Source: Rhizobiaceae bacterium UBA1291
GTDB taxonomy: Bacteria; Pseudomonadota; Alphaproteobacteria; Rhizobiales; Rhizobiaceae
Length of the DNA: 8,437 nt
Direction of reading: 5' to 3'
Assembly (NCBI GenBank): GCA_002307905.1
Contig: DBUL01000214.1
Location: 757-9,193 of the forward strand
Below are positions 1 to 6,524 of the stretch, piece by piece. The position numbers and the translations under genes are program-made. Positions within the stretch are counted from its first letter, which is position 1. Every line of letters starts with the position of its first letter. Below the pieces are notes generated by a model, which searched no databases, was not told the origin of the DNA, and saw only the letters and a program-made list of their open reading frames with translations.

Positions 1-1550
1 TTGATCAGCAGCGCGAGGAAGACCAGCCCGAAGAACAGCACCGTCAGACCCATGAAAACATCGATGAAGGACAGCATCCATGACTGCTGGGTTATGACGC
101 CCGAGAGTTTCTTGATTGCCACCGCCGTTCCGTCGAGGCCGTAAGCGTCATAGTTGGCCCCGACGCTCGCCAGCCAGTCAAGCGCGGCGGCATTGCCCCA
201 GTGGGCCTGTTCGGCAAGCCGGCCATAGTGCTCGTCCGAGCGCTGGGTCAGCATGGTGTTGATCACCGCAAGCCCGACCGCACCGCCGAGGTTGCGGGTC
301 AGGTTGAACAGGCCCGACGCATTCTTCATCCGGTCGGGCGAAAGCGTACCGAGCGCAATATTGTTGATCGGCACCATGCACAGCATCAGCGAGCAGCCGC
401 GCAGGATCTGCGGAACGAGCAACTCGTAGAAGTCCCAGTCCGCGGTCATGAAGGTCATGGTGTAGGTGCCGGCGGCGAAACCGGCGAAACCGATCATCAT
501 CATCACCCGCGGATCGAGCTTGTTCGACAGTGCCCCGGCAACCGGAGCGGTGAGGAACATCGCCGCGCCCGAGACGAACATGGTCTCGCCGATCATCATC
601 GAGTCATAGCCGCGGATGCGACCGAGATAGACCGGATAGAGATAGGTCAGGCCATAGAGCCCCACCCCCATGACGAAGGAGAACAGCGAGCCAAAGGCGA
701 AATTACGATTGGCGAAGGCCCGCAGATCGACGACCGGGAAATCCACACGGAACACCCGGTGGAAGAAGAAGAAGCCGCCGACCACCATGGCCACGGTGCC
801 CATGACGATGTGTTCGTCGTTGAACCAGTCCTTGTTGTTGCCTTCTTCCAGAACGAATTCCATCGTCCCGAGGAAGAGTGCCATCCAGAACAGGCCCCAC
901 CAGTCGAACTTCTTGAAGAGCTTGAAGTCGGGCTTGTCGAAATCGATGAGGCTGAAGGTCACCGCGGTCACGATGATGCCGGGGATGACGTTGACCAGGA
1001 ACAGCCAGTGCCAGGACATGGCGTGGCTGATATAGCCGCCGATGGTCGGGCCGATGGTCGGCGCCAGCGTCGCCACGAGACCGACGATCGGTGAGACGAT
1101 ATTGCGCTTGGACGGCGGGAAGATGGTAAAGGCGGCCGCGAACACCGAGGGGATCATGCCGCCACCGATGAAGCCCTGGATCGCCCGGTAGACGATCATC
1201 TGGTCGATATTGGTCGCGGTCGCGGCCAGTGCGCTGGCGAGGGTGAAGCCGGCGGCGGAGAAGGAAAACAGGATGCGCGTCGACACGATGCGCGCCAGCG
1301 CTCCCGACAGCGGGATCATGATCACTTCGGCGATCAGATAGGAGGTCTGCACCCAGGCGATCTCGTCGGAGCCCGCGCCGAGGCCGGCCTGGATCTCGGC
1401 GAGCGAGGCGGAGACGATCTGGATGTCGAGGATCGACATGAACATGCCGAACACCATCGCGAAGAAGGCGATGACGCGTTTCGGATCCATCCGCTCTTCG
1501 CCGGCGGGCAGCGCCGCCGATCCGGCCGGTGTCGCTCCCGTTGCCGCCAT
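1..1550 (-). CDS. emrB: EmrB-type MFS multidrug efflux pump (DHA2 family), 3' end missing
   Basis: Inner-membrane drug/proton antiporter that should export hydrophobic compounds together with the EmrA adaptor encoded just upstream. The frame is open from ATG 1550 to the window edge: 516 complete codons without a stop, so the C-terminus is lost. E. coli EmrB is 512 aa, so little is missing. Seen: hydrophobic segments spread along the whole length as in a 14-TM DHA2 protein; LDIQIVSASL in TM1 (residues 41-50); IAWVQTSYLIAEVIMIPLSG (64-83); motif B YRAIQGFIGGG (121-131); motif C LAPTIGPTIGGYIS (162-175); WHWLFLVNVIPG (180-191), matching the family's W-W-FxxNxP signature; and LTRNLGGAVGLAV (417-429) late in the protein. 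The canonical motif A aspartate is absent (GALARIVSTRIL, 83-94), as in E. coli EmrB. The start is supported by a GAGGGG Shine-Dalgarno 7 nt upstream (1558-1563). A second ATG, Met21 at 1490, is a weaker alternative. Cotranscribed with emrA. Substrate specificity cannot be read from sequence. Confidence 0.93.
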   Translation of the reverse strand, partial: MAATGATPAGSAALPAGEERMDPKRVIAFFAMVFGMFMSILDIQIVSASLAEIQAGLGAGSDEIAWVQTSYLIAEVIMIPLSGALARIVSTRILFSFSAAGFTLASALAATATNIDQMIVYRAIQGFIGGGMIPSVFAAAFTIFPPSKRNIVSPIVGLVATLAPTIGPTIGGYISHAMSWHWLFLVNVIPGIIVTAVTFSLIDFDKPDFKLFKKFDWWGLFWMALFLGTMEFVLEEGNNKDWFNDEHIVMGTVAMVVGGFFFFHRVFRVDFPVVDLRAFANRNFAFGSLFSFVMGVGLYGLTYLYPVYLGRIRGYDSMMIGETMFVSGAAMFLTAPVAGALSNKLDPRVMMMIGFAGFAAGTYTMTFMTADWDFYELLVPQILRGCSLMLCMVPINNIALGTLSPDRMKNASGLFNLTRNLGGAVGLAVINTMLTQRSDEHYGRLAEQAHWGNAAALDWLASVGANYDAYGLDGTAVAIKKLSGVITQQSWMLSFIDVFMGLTVLFFGLVFLALLI

Positions 1551-1573
1551 GGTCTCGCCCCTCGAACTTTCGC

Positions 1574-2785
1574 CTACTGAGCCGCCAGGGCGGCGCCGGC
1601 AGGCGCCGTGCGCGTATCAACGTCGACCACGACGCTCAGGCCCGCCCGCAGGTGGCCGGCCTTGAGCACGTCCTTCGGGATCTCGATGCGGACAGGAACC
1701 CGCTGAACGACCTTGGTGAAATTGCCCGTGGCGTTTTCCGCCGGTAGCATGGAGAAGACCGAGCCGGACGCAGGGGCGATCGACGTCACCGTGCCCTCGA
1801 TCGTCTCGTCACCATAGGCGTCGACATGGATCGCGACCTTGGAGCCGGGAACCAGCTTGGCGATCTGGGTCTCCTTGAAGTTCGCCTCGATATAGAGTTC
1901 CTCGACCGGAACGAGCGCTGCCAGCCGCTTGCCTGTTGAAACGAGATCGCCCGCCTGAACCGAGAGGTTGCCGACGATGCCGTCATAGGGCGCCTTGAGG
2001 ACGGTGAAGGCAAGATCGCGTTCGGCCTTTTCCAGCGCCAGTTCGGTCGAGCGCATGCCGGCATCGGCTTCCGCACGCTGCGCTCTCAGCACGGCTATGC
2101 TGGCTTCGGCGGCAGCAATATTGGCGTCGGCCGCGGCGAGGCTGGCCTTTGCCTGCTCGAACTGGGTCTTTGCATTGTCAAGATCGGCGGTCGAAACCAC
2201 CTTCTGCTCCTGCAGGCCGCTGACGCGTTTGAAAGAAAGCTCGGCAAGACTGAGCGATGCCTGGGCCGACAGCTTCTGCGCCGCGGCTTGGGCAAGCGCG
2301 GCGTCCCCGCCCTTGATCTGCGCGTCGATCCGCTCGAGCGTCAGCCGCTGCACCGCGATCTGTGCCTTGGCCTGCTCAACGGCGATGCGATAGTCGCCAC
2401 CATCAAGTGTCACCAGCGGATCGCCCGCCTTGACGCGCTGGTTGCCGGCAACCTCGACCGATTTCACATAGCCGGAGACTTTCGGCGAGATGATCGCGAT
2501 GTCACCTTCGACATAGGCGTCTTCCGTCGAGACCATGAACCGGCCCTCGGTCCACCAGCCATATCCATACCATGTAGCACCCGCGACCAATGCCGCGAAT
2601 ATGACCGGCAGGACAGGGCTGCGGCGCTTCTTCACGACAGCGGGTTCTGCAGCCAAAACTGGCGCAACCTCGTGTTCGGCAGTGGCGCCGGGACGCACCT
2701 CCAGAACGCTGACGTCGTTGGCGGGCGCCTGCTCGTCGGCGGTATTGGCGGCGCGGGCGGCACCCGTCCTTTGGGATACTGGCAT
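1574..2785 (-). CDS. emrA: EmrA-type periplasmic adaptor (HlyD/membrane fusion protein)
   Basis: Membrane fusion protein linking the EmrB pump to an outer-membrane channel across the periplasm. 403 aa from ATG 2785. Order seen: a variable Ala/Glu-rich cytoplasmic N-terminus (1-55) ending in basic VKKRR; one TM anchor (about 57-76); the hallmark STEDAYVEGDI (86-96); first lipoyl half SPKVSGYVKSVEVAGNQRVKAGDPLVTLD (100-128, only the start of each key turn is diagnostic); a long Ala/Gln/Glu-rich coiled-coil hairpin (about 134-262); second lipoyl half from LKAPYDGIVG (263-272) to about residue 292; beta-barrel IEANFKETQI (299-308); and the EmrA-like FTKVVQRVPVRI (356-367). Stop TAG lies 23 bp before emrB, so one operon is expected. 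Start choice: the frame stays open upstream to 2962, but earlier ATGs (such as 2845) would put the operator and promoter inside the gene. ATG 2785 lies just downstream of them. Its Shine-Dalgarno is poor, so the exact start is uncertain. Neither the partner outer-membrane channel nor a TolC gene is in the window. Confidence 0.93.
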   Translation of the reverse strand: MPVSQRTGAARAANTADEQAPANDVSVLEVRPGATAEHEVAPVLAAEPAVVKKRRSPVLPVIFAALVAGATWYGYGWWTEGRFMVSTEDAYVEGDIAIISPKVSGYVKSVEVAGNQRVKAGDPLVTLDGGDYRIAVEQAKAQIAVQRLTLERIDAQIKGGDAALAQAAAQKLSAQASLSLAELSFKRVSGLQEQKVVSTADLDNAKTQFEQAKASLAAADANIAAAEASIAVLRAQRAEADAGMRSTELALEKAERDLAFTVLKAPYDGIVGNLSVQAGDLVSTGKRLAALVPVEELYIEANFKETQIAKLVPGSKVAIHVDAYGDETIEGTVTSIAPASGSVFSMLPAENATGNFTKVVQRVPVRIEIPKDVLKAGHLRAGLSVVVDVDTRTAPAGAALAAQ

Positions 2786-2813
2786 GATCAAACCATTCGC
2801 TGGCAGAGTACGA

Positions 2814-2840
2814 AATCGAACTGAACCGTTCGGTTCGATT
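2814..2840. promoter_or_regulatory. Palindromic operator, probable EmrR binding site
   Basis: Two overlapping perfect dyads are visible. The inner one is GAACCG-TT-CGGTTC (2823-2836, 6-bp arms, 2-bp centre). The outer one is AATCGAAC (2814-2821) with GTTCGATT (2833-2840) around an 11-bp spacer. Their centres are 2.5 bp apart. The element lies between divergent emrA and emrR, directly after the candidate emrA -10 (so over its expected transcription start) and touching the candidate emrR -35. Dyads of this size at this place are typical TetR-family operators, and two offset dyads could accept two dimers. That EmrR is the binder is inferred from position and from the described S. meliloti EmrR/EmrAB case. 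Confidence 0.75.
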
Positions 2841-2867
2841 GACATAGAGCCTTTTCTACCACATATC
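2839..2867 (+). promoter_or_regulatory. Candidate emrR promoter
   Basis: A perfect -35 TTGACA lies at 2839-2844. After a 16-bp spacer comes ACATAT (2861-2866), matching 4 of 6 bases of rhizobial CTATAT; the register one base later is CATATC. The start of transcription would be near 2873, giving a leader of about 55 nt to ATG 2928. The -35 shares two bases with the outer arm of the operator, which suggests autorepression. It also overlaps the -10 of the opposing emrA promoter. Confidence 0.5.
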
Positions 2868-2869
2868 AA
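2842..2869 (-). promoter_or_regulatory. Candidate emrAB promoter
   Basis: On the minus strand, TTGATA (2869-2864) is a 5/6 match to the -35 consensus. It is followed after 16 bp by CTATGT (2847-2842), close to the rhizobial -10 CTATAT. Reading it as TATGTC gives a 17-bp spacer. Transcription would begin around 2833-2836, inside the operator, leaving a leader of about 50 nt before the emrA ATG at 2785. This supports the 2785 start and a steric-block mode of repression. Inferred from sequence only. Confidence 0.5.
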
Positions 2870-2927
2870 GAGGCAGAAAGTCAGCGCCTTCCCTATCTGG
2901 CTGGTTGCAGTTAATTTTCGGATAGCC

Positions 2928-3629
2928 ATGACCCGCAAGCCCAAGAAGGTCGAAGAGACCAACTCGACCGAGTTCCCTTACCCCGTCATTCCCAGCCGTT
3001 TCCCGGCCGGAGGAGACCCGGTGAAGCGCGAGCAGATACTCGACGGCGCAAGACAGGTCTTCATGAAAATGGGCTTCGATGCCGCCAGCATGAACGACGT
3101 GACCCGGGAGGCCGGTGTCTCGAAAGGAACGATCTACGTCTATTTCCAGAGCAAGGAAGACCTGTTCGCGGCGCTGATCGAGCGACAAAAAGGGCGTTTC
3201 ACGGACGCGCTGCGGGATATTCTCGCCGACAGCGAGGACGCCGAGCAAGGGCTGCGTCGCTTTGCCGAGGCCTTTGTTCACCAGATCGTCGAAACTGACA
3301 TGATCCCCGCCATGCGAACGGTGCTTGGCGTCGTCGACCGCATGCCCGGCCTTTGTCACCGATTCCTGTCGAATGCCCCATCCAATGCCCGCAGCGTGCT
3401 GGAGGCCTTCATCCGCCACCAGATCGACCGGGGCGCGGTGGCAACCGAGGATCCCGATCTCGCCGCCCGCCAGTTCATCGACCTTGCAACCGGCACCTTT
3501 TTCAAACAGCGTCTGTTCGGCGAGATGCGCGAGGTGCCGGCGCGGGAGGAACTCGATCGCGTCATTGAAAGTGCCGTCCGCGTTTTCCTTTGCGCCTATG
3601 GCACCGGAACCTGCCAAAAGCCGCTCTAA
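2928..3629 (+). CDS. emrR: TetR/AcrR-family repressor of the divergent efflux operon (EmrR-like)
   Basis: DNA-binding repressor, 233 aa, expected to be a dimer that releases its operator when a pump substrate binds. Seen: a polar, proline-containing N-terminal tail (1-30); then the TetR_N domain with [23 protein letters not shown] (helix 1 and turn, about 33-55), [18 protein letters not shown] (56-73, the helix-turn-helix with recognition helix around S65-Y72), and [13 protein letters not shown] (75-87). The C-terminal ligand/dimer half (about 95-225) contains [24 protein letters not shown] (175-198) and ends VFLCAYG, resembling the AefR-like TetR C-terminal family (my recollection, not searched). 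Start: ATG 2928 with a weak GGA Shine-Dalgarno at 2920-2922. The frame is open far upstream, but that stretch is antisense to emrA and crosses the promoter. Divergence from emrA across a palindromic operator argues for local control. In S. meliloti the equivalent repressor responds to flavonoids such as luteolin. Inducer here unknown. Confidence 0.9.
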   Translation: MTRKPKKVEETNSTEFPYPVIPSRFPAGGDPVKREQILDGARQVFMKMGFDAASMNDVTREAGVSKGTIYVYFQSKEDLFAALIERQKGRFTDALRDILADSEDAEQGLRRFAEAFVHQIVETDMIPAMRTVLGVVDRMPGLCHRFLSNAPSNARSVLEAFIRHQIDRGAVATEDPDLAARQFIDLATGTFFKQRLFGEMREVPAREELDRVIESAVRVFLCAYGTGTCQKPL

Positions 3630-3703
3630 AAGGAGCGCCAAACACACTTTTCCCAAATGCTTTTTCACGGCCTCTTGCCGTTGTGCGGGCCATACTCCAT
3701 TTG

Positions 3704-3725
3704 TTGCAGCTATCTGCTGCTGCAA
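3704..3725 (+). repeat. Inverted repeat (possible leader hairpin) before the TerC gene
   Basis: TTGCAGC (3704-3710) and GCTGCAA (3719-3725) are perfect 7-bp arms around the 8-nt loop TATCTGCT. The structure ends 14 nt before ATG 3740 and just before the GGA at 3729-3731, so in RNA it would sit directly upstream of the ribosome binding site. No T-tract follows, so it is not a terminator. I do not see a known riboswitch core. It may be chance or a leader element. Confidence 0.35.
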
Positions 3726-3739
3726 ACCGGAATGAGCCC

Positions 3740-4498
3740 ATGCAGGAAATCCTCCTCCTCCTTCAAAGTCCAGCCGCCTGGATCGGCCTGATCACCCTTG
3801 TGGTCATGGAAATCGTCCTCGGCATCGATAACCTCGTCTTTATCTCCATCCTGACCAACAAGCTTCCTGCGGACCAGCGCGAGAACGCGCGTCGACTCGG
3901 TATAGGCCTGGCACTGGTCCTGCGCCTCGTCCTGCTCGGCACCGTCGCCTGGATCGTCCAGCTCACCACGCCACTGTTTGAACTCTTCGGCCACGGCTTC
4001 TCGTGGAAGGACCTGATCCTGATCGCCGGCGGCCTGTTCCTGGTGTGGAAGGCGACGAAGGAAATCCACCACAATGTCGATCCGGTGGACCATGAGGAGG
4101 ATTTCATCGCCTCGTCCGCAACCCACACATTCACGGCCGCCATCGGCCAGATCCTCGTGCTCGACCTCGTCTTCTCGGTCGACAGCATCATCACCGCGGT
4201 TGGCATGACGCCGCATCTGCCGATCATGGTCGCCGCCGTCATCATTGCGGTCGCGGTCATGCTGGTAGCAGCAACACCGCTGGCCAATTTCATTGAGAAG
4301 AACCCGAGCATCGTCATGCTTGCGTTGAGCTTCCTGCTGATGATCGGCATGACCCTGATCGCCGAAGGCACGGGATTCCATGTGCCGAAGGGTTATGTCT
4401 ATGCTGCCATGGCCTTCTCCGGCCTCGTCGAGGTGCTGAACATGTTCGCCCGGCGCAAGCGGGAGGCAGAACGGATAGCAAAAGCCCGGTTGCACTGA
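3740..4498 (+). CDS. TerC/YoaE-family integral membrane protein
   Basis: Integral inner-membrane protein of the TerC family. Members are linked to tellurium resistance, metal (notably manganese) export and membrane-protein metalation. The substrate of this one is unknown. 252 aa, the length of the short members that lack C-terminal CBS/CorC domains. Seen: TM1 with the signature [15 protein letters not shown] (24-38); [15 protein letters not shown] (49-63); [22 protein letters not shown] (89-110), a TM followed by the conserved K-E-H turn; a charged loop (111-125); the second signature [15 protein letters not shown] (142-156); further TMs at about 162-180 and 190-208; [15 protein letters not shown] (213-227), strongly conserved in TerC proteins; and a basic tail (238-250). 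The buried acids E24, D30, D142 and D148 are the likely ion-handling residues. Start: ATG 3740 with GGA 8 nt upstream. The frame opens earlier, but that part lacks membrane character and overlaps the end of emrR. It follows emrR by 110 bp without a clear terminator, so some readthrough is possible. A probable terminator follows. Confidence 0.92.
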   Translation: MQEILLLLQSPAAWIGLITLVVMEIVLGIDNLVFISILTNKLPADQRENARRLGIGLALVLRLVLLGTVAWIVQLTTPLFELFGHGFSWKDLILIAGGLFLVWKATKEIHHNVDPVDHEEDFIASSATHTFTAAIGQILVLDLVFSVDSIITAVGMTPHLPIMVAAVIIAVAVMLVAATPLANFIEKNPSIVMLALSFLLMIGMTLIAEGTGFHVPKGYVYAAMAFSGLVEVLNMFARRKREAERIAKARLH

Positions 4499-4500
4499 GC

Positions 4501-4515
4501 AGGCGACCTTCGCCT
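4501..4515 (+). repeat. Small hairpin right after the TerC stop
   Basis: AGGCGA (4501-4506) and TCGCCT (4510-4515) form a 6-bp GC-rich stem with a 3-nt loop, starting 2 nt after the TGA stop. No U-tract follows, so alone it would be a stabilising 3' hairpin rather than a terminator. Confidence 0.4.
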
Positions 4516-4535
4516 CCCAGTGATGCTGTCATTGA

Positions 4536-4565
4536 CCCGCGACCTCGTCGCGGGCCAAATTTTCT
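4536..4565 (+). terminator. Probable intrinsic terminator of the TerC gene
   Basis: CCCGCGAC (4536-4543) and GTCGCGGG (4547-4554) make a perfect, very GC-rich 8-bp stem with a CTC loop. It is followed after CCAAA by TTTT (4560-4563). It lies 38 nt beyond the TGA. The U-tract is short and separated from the stem by five bases, so termination strength is uncertain. Similar GC-rich palindromes are also scattered as intergenic repeats in rhizobia, which is the alternative reading. Confidence 0.55.
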
Positions 4566-4590
4566 AGGCCCCGCCGTGGCGAGGAACAAA

Positions 4591-4615
4591 GACAATGCGG
4601 CGGGCATTGATTGTC
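4591..4615. repeat. Nested alternative inverted repeats upstream of the SLC13 gene
   Basis: Two mutually exclusive 6-bp dyads share their bases: CAATGC (4593-4598) with GCATTG (4604-4609), and GACAAT (4591-4596) with ATTGTC (4610-4615). They end 49 nt before ATG 4665. They could form an operator or a small switching RNA element, or be chance. No known motif is recognised. Confidence 0.35.
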
Positions 4616-4664
4616 CGACTGCCTGTCCTTCAAGATCTCTTCGATACAACTTATCCGGAGTCCT

Positions 4665-6440
4665 ATGACCACCGAGCAGATTCTTGCCTTCGCCGTCATC
4701 GGCGCGATGATGGCTGCCTTCATCTGGGACCGGCTGCGCTATGACGTGGTTGCCTGCGTCACGCTGATCATTGCCGTCGCTCTTGGCCTTGTCCCCGCGG
4801 GCGAGGCCTTTTCCGGCTTCAGCGACGATATCGTCATCATCGTCGGCAGCGCATTGGTGGTCAGCGCCGGGGTCGCACGGTCCGGCATCGTGGACTACGC
4901 CATAAAGAGGTTCTTCCCCTCGCTCACATCGATCCGCGCCCAGATGCTGCTGCTGGTCGTAACGGTGACCGTGCTATCAGCCTTCATCAAGAACATCGGC
5001 GCGCTGGCAATCATGATGCCGGTTGCCTTCCAGTTCGCCCGCCGCTCCGGAACGCCGGCATCGACATTTCTGATGCCTATGGCCTTCGGCGCGCTGCTCG
5101 GCGGGCTGATGACCCAGGTCGGCACCTCACCGAACATCGTCGTGTCGCGCCTGCGCGCCGAGATCACCGGCGAAGCCTTCACCATGTTCGACTTCACCCC
5201 GGTCGGTGCAACGCTCGCCCTGACCGGCACCGTCTTCCTGATGTTCTTCTACTGGCTGGTACCGAAGCGCGAGAACCAGACCCCCTCCTTGCAGGATGCC
5301 CTGGAGAACTCGACCTTTTCCACAGAGGCGACCGTGAGCAAGCAGTCGCCCTTTCTCGGCAAATCGCTGAACGAGCTTCTGCAGATTGCCACGGGCGAGG
5401 TGATCGCCACGGCAATCCTGCGCGGCCATACCCGTATCTCCCCCTTTCCCGACATCGTCCTCAAGGAAAGTGACGTGATCCTCCTCGAGGGCGCCTCCGA
5501 ACCGCTAGACCGGATCGTCTCCCAGGCCAAGCTTTCGCTCTCCGCCAAGGCGGACGGCAAAAGCGAGGTGAAACCCAGTGGCGAGATTGCGGCGATCGAG
5601 GCGGTGATCAGCCGCGATTCCGCCCTCGTCGGTCTCTCCGCGCGCGAACTCTCACTTTACAATACCTATGGCGTCAATCTCCTTGCGGTCAGCCGCAAGG
5701 GCAAGCGGATCCGCGAGCGCCTCGGCGAACTGACACTGCGTGCCGGTGACGTGGTGGTACTTCAGGGGCAACGCCCGGCTCTTCCCGGCCTGCTGATGGA
5801 ACTCGGCTGCTTGCCTCTTGCCGAACGCGAAATCCTGCTCGGCACGAGCCGAAGCGCCATCGTGCCGCTGGGGATCCTCGTTGCCGCCATGGGCGCGACG
5901 GCGCTGGGGCTTGCCCCTGTCGCCGTCGCCTTCTTCGCCGCGGCGCTGGCCATGGTCATCCTCAAGGTCATCCCGCTCAGCGAGATTTACCGCGCCGTGG
6001 ACGGACCGATCCTCGTTATGCTGGCTGCCCTGATCCCCGTGAGCGACACCTTGCGCACCACCGGAGGCAGCGAGGTGATCGCCAGCTGGCTGGGCGCGGC
6101 CGCACAAGGATTGCCGGCCTTTGCGGCACTTGCTTTGATACTGGTGACCGCAATGGCAGTCACCCCCTTTCTCAACAATGCCGCGACCGTTCTGGTCATG
6201 GCCCCGATCGCCGCGAGCTTCGCCGCCGGCCTCGGCTACAGGCCGGACGCATTTTTGATGGCGGTGGCGATCGGTGCCGGTTCGGACTTTCTTACCCCGA
6301 TCGGCCACCAGTGCAACACGCTGGTCATGGGTCCCGGAGGCTACCGCTTCAGCGACTATCCGCGCCTCGGCCTACCCCTGTCGATCCTCATCGTGCTGGT
6401 GTCTATTCCCATGCTGCTGATGGTCTGGCCGGTCAACTGA
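4665..6440 (+). CDS. SLC13-family permease with two internal RCK_C (TrkA-C) domains
   Basis: Inner-membrane ion/anion transporter of the SLC13 (DASS)/ArsB-NhaD superfamily. Relatives move sulfate, dicarboxylates, citrate or Na+/H+; the substrate cannot be assigned here. 591 aa, typical for members with cytosolic regulatory inserts. Seen: an N-terminal TM half (about 5-200) with FIKNIGALAIMMPVA (107-121) and MTQVGTSPNIVVS (149-161), the first helical-hairpin substrate/Na+ site; a soluble middle (about 205-385) of two RCK_C-like units, each with a conserved 'GKSLNEL...GVIATAILR'-type start and a 'L..GDV..L.G' end (SDVILLEG 269-276; GDVVVLQG 361-368); and a C-terminal TM half (about 395-588) with TPFLNNAATVLVMAPIA (500-516) and SDFLTPIGHQCNTLVMGPGG (540-559), the second inverted-repeat site. 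RCK_C domains usually bind a small ligand and gate the transporter. Start: ATG 4665 with GGAG (4657-4660), 4 nt spacing. An in-frame TTG at 4611 would add 18 residues but has no ribosome binding site. Bounded by terminator-like hairpins on both sides, so probably monocistronic. Confidence 0.92.
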   Translation: MTTEQILAFAVIGAMMAAFIWDRLRYDVVACVTLIIAVALGLVPAGEAFSGFSDDIVIIVGSALVVSAGVARSGIVDYAIKRFFPSLTSIRAQMLLLVVTVTVLSAFIKNIGALAIMMPVAFQFARRSGTPASTFLMPMAFGALLGGLMTQVGTSPNIVVSRLRAEITGEAFTMFDFTPVGATLALTGTVFLMFFYWLVPKRENQTPSLQDALENSTFSTEATVSKQSPFLGKSLNELLQIATGEVIATAILRGHTRISPFPDIVLKESDVILLEGASEPLDRIVSQAKLSLSAKADGKSEVKPSGEIAAIEAVISRDSALVGLSARELSLYNTYGVNLLAVSRKGKRIRERLGELTLRAGDVVVLQGQRPALPGLLMELGCLPLAEREILLGTSRSAIVPLGILVAAMGATALGLAPVAVAFFAAALAMVILKVIPLSEIYRAVDGPILVMLAALIPVSDTLRTTGGSEVIASWLGAAAQGLPAFAALALILVTAMAVTPFLNNAATVLVMAPIAASFAAGLGYRPDAFLMAVAIGAGSDFLTPIGHQCNTLVMGPGGYRFSDYPRLGLPLSILIVLVSIPMLLMVWPVN

Positions 6441-6492
6441 TCCGCCAGGCACACAGCCCAGTTCGACGCCAGCATCACGAAGGCACAAAGCA

Positions 6493-6524
6493 GAAAAGCC
6501 TGCATCGGCGGATGCAGGCTTTTC
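6493..6524. terminator. Strong bidirectional intrinsic terminator
   Basis: GAAAAGCCTGCATC (6493-6506) and GATGCAGGCTTTTC (6511-6524) are perfect 14-bp arms around a GGCG tetraloop. The A-run and T-run belong to the stem, so the shape works on both strands. On the plus strand it ends transcription of the SLC13 gene 52 nt after its stop. On the minus strand the downstream sequence is richer in T (TTTTCTGCTTTG), although no minus-strand gene is recognised to the right. Confidence 0.9.

Noticed and set aside
703..1620. Long minus-strand open frame and several plus-strand frames (such as 201-1094) across the emrB region
   Set aside because: They lie in other frames of emrB, are rich in Arg/His/Gly with no domains, and are shadows caused by high GC. 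The emrB frame itself carries all family motifs.
2535..2927. N-terminal extension of emrR reaching back to 2535
   Set aside because: It would overlap emrA antisense, cross the operator and promoters, and lacks TetR similarity before Met 2928.
3622..3637. Hairpin at the emrR stop codon (CGCTC/GAGCG) as a terminator
   Set aside because: Only a 5-bp stem, with the stop codon in the loop and no T-tract. Too weak to call.
2856..3725. 289-codon minus-strand frame opposite emrR
   Set aside because: Antisense shadow. The plus-strand frame has a clear TetR helix-turn-helix, and the minus-strand product resembles no family and has no ribosome binding site.
3630..3739. yybP-ykoY manganese riboswitch before the TerC gene
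   Set aside because: Considered because of the gene family, but the characteristic conserved core is not visible in this 110-bp leader.
3710..4495. 261-codon minus-strand frame opposite the TerC gene
   Set aside because: His/Asp/Glu-rich shadow of hydrophobic codons. The TerC signatures on the plus strand are decisive.
4611..4664. TTG start at 4611 for the SLC13 gene
   Set aside because: No Shine-Dalgarno. ATG 4665 has GGAG upstream and begins with the expected first TM region.
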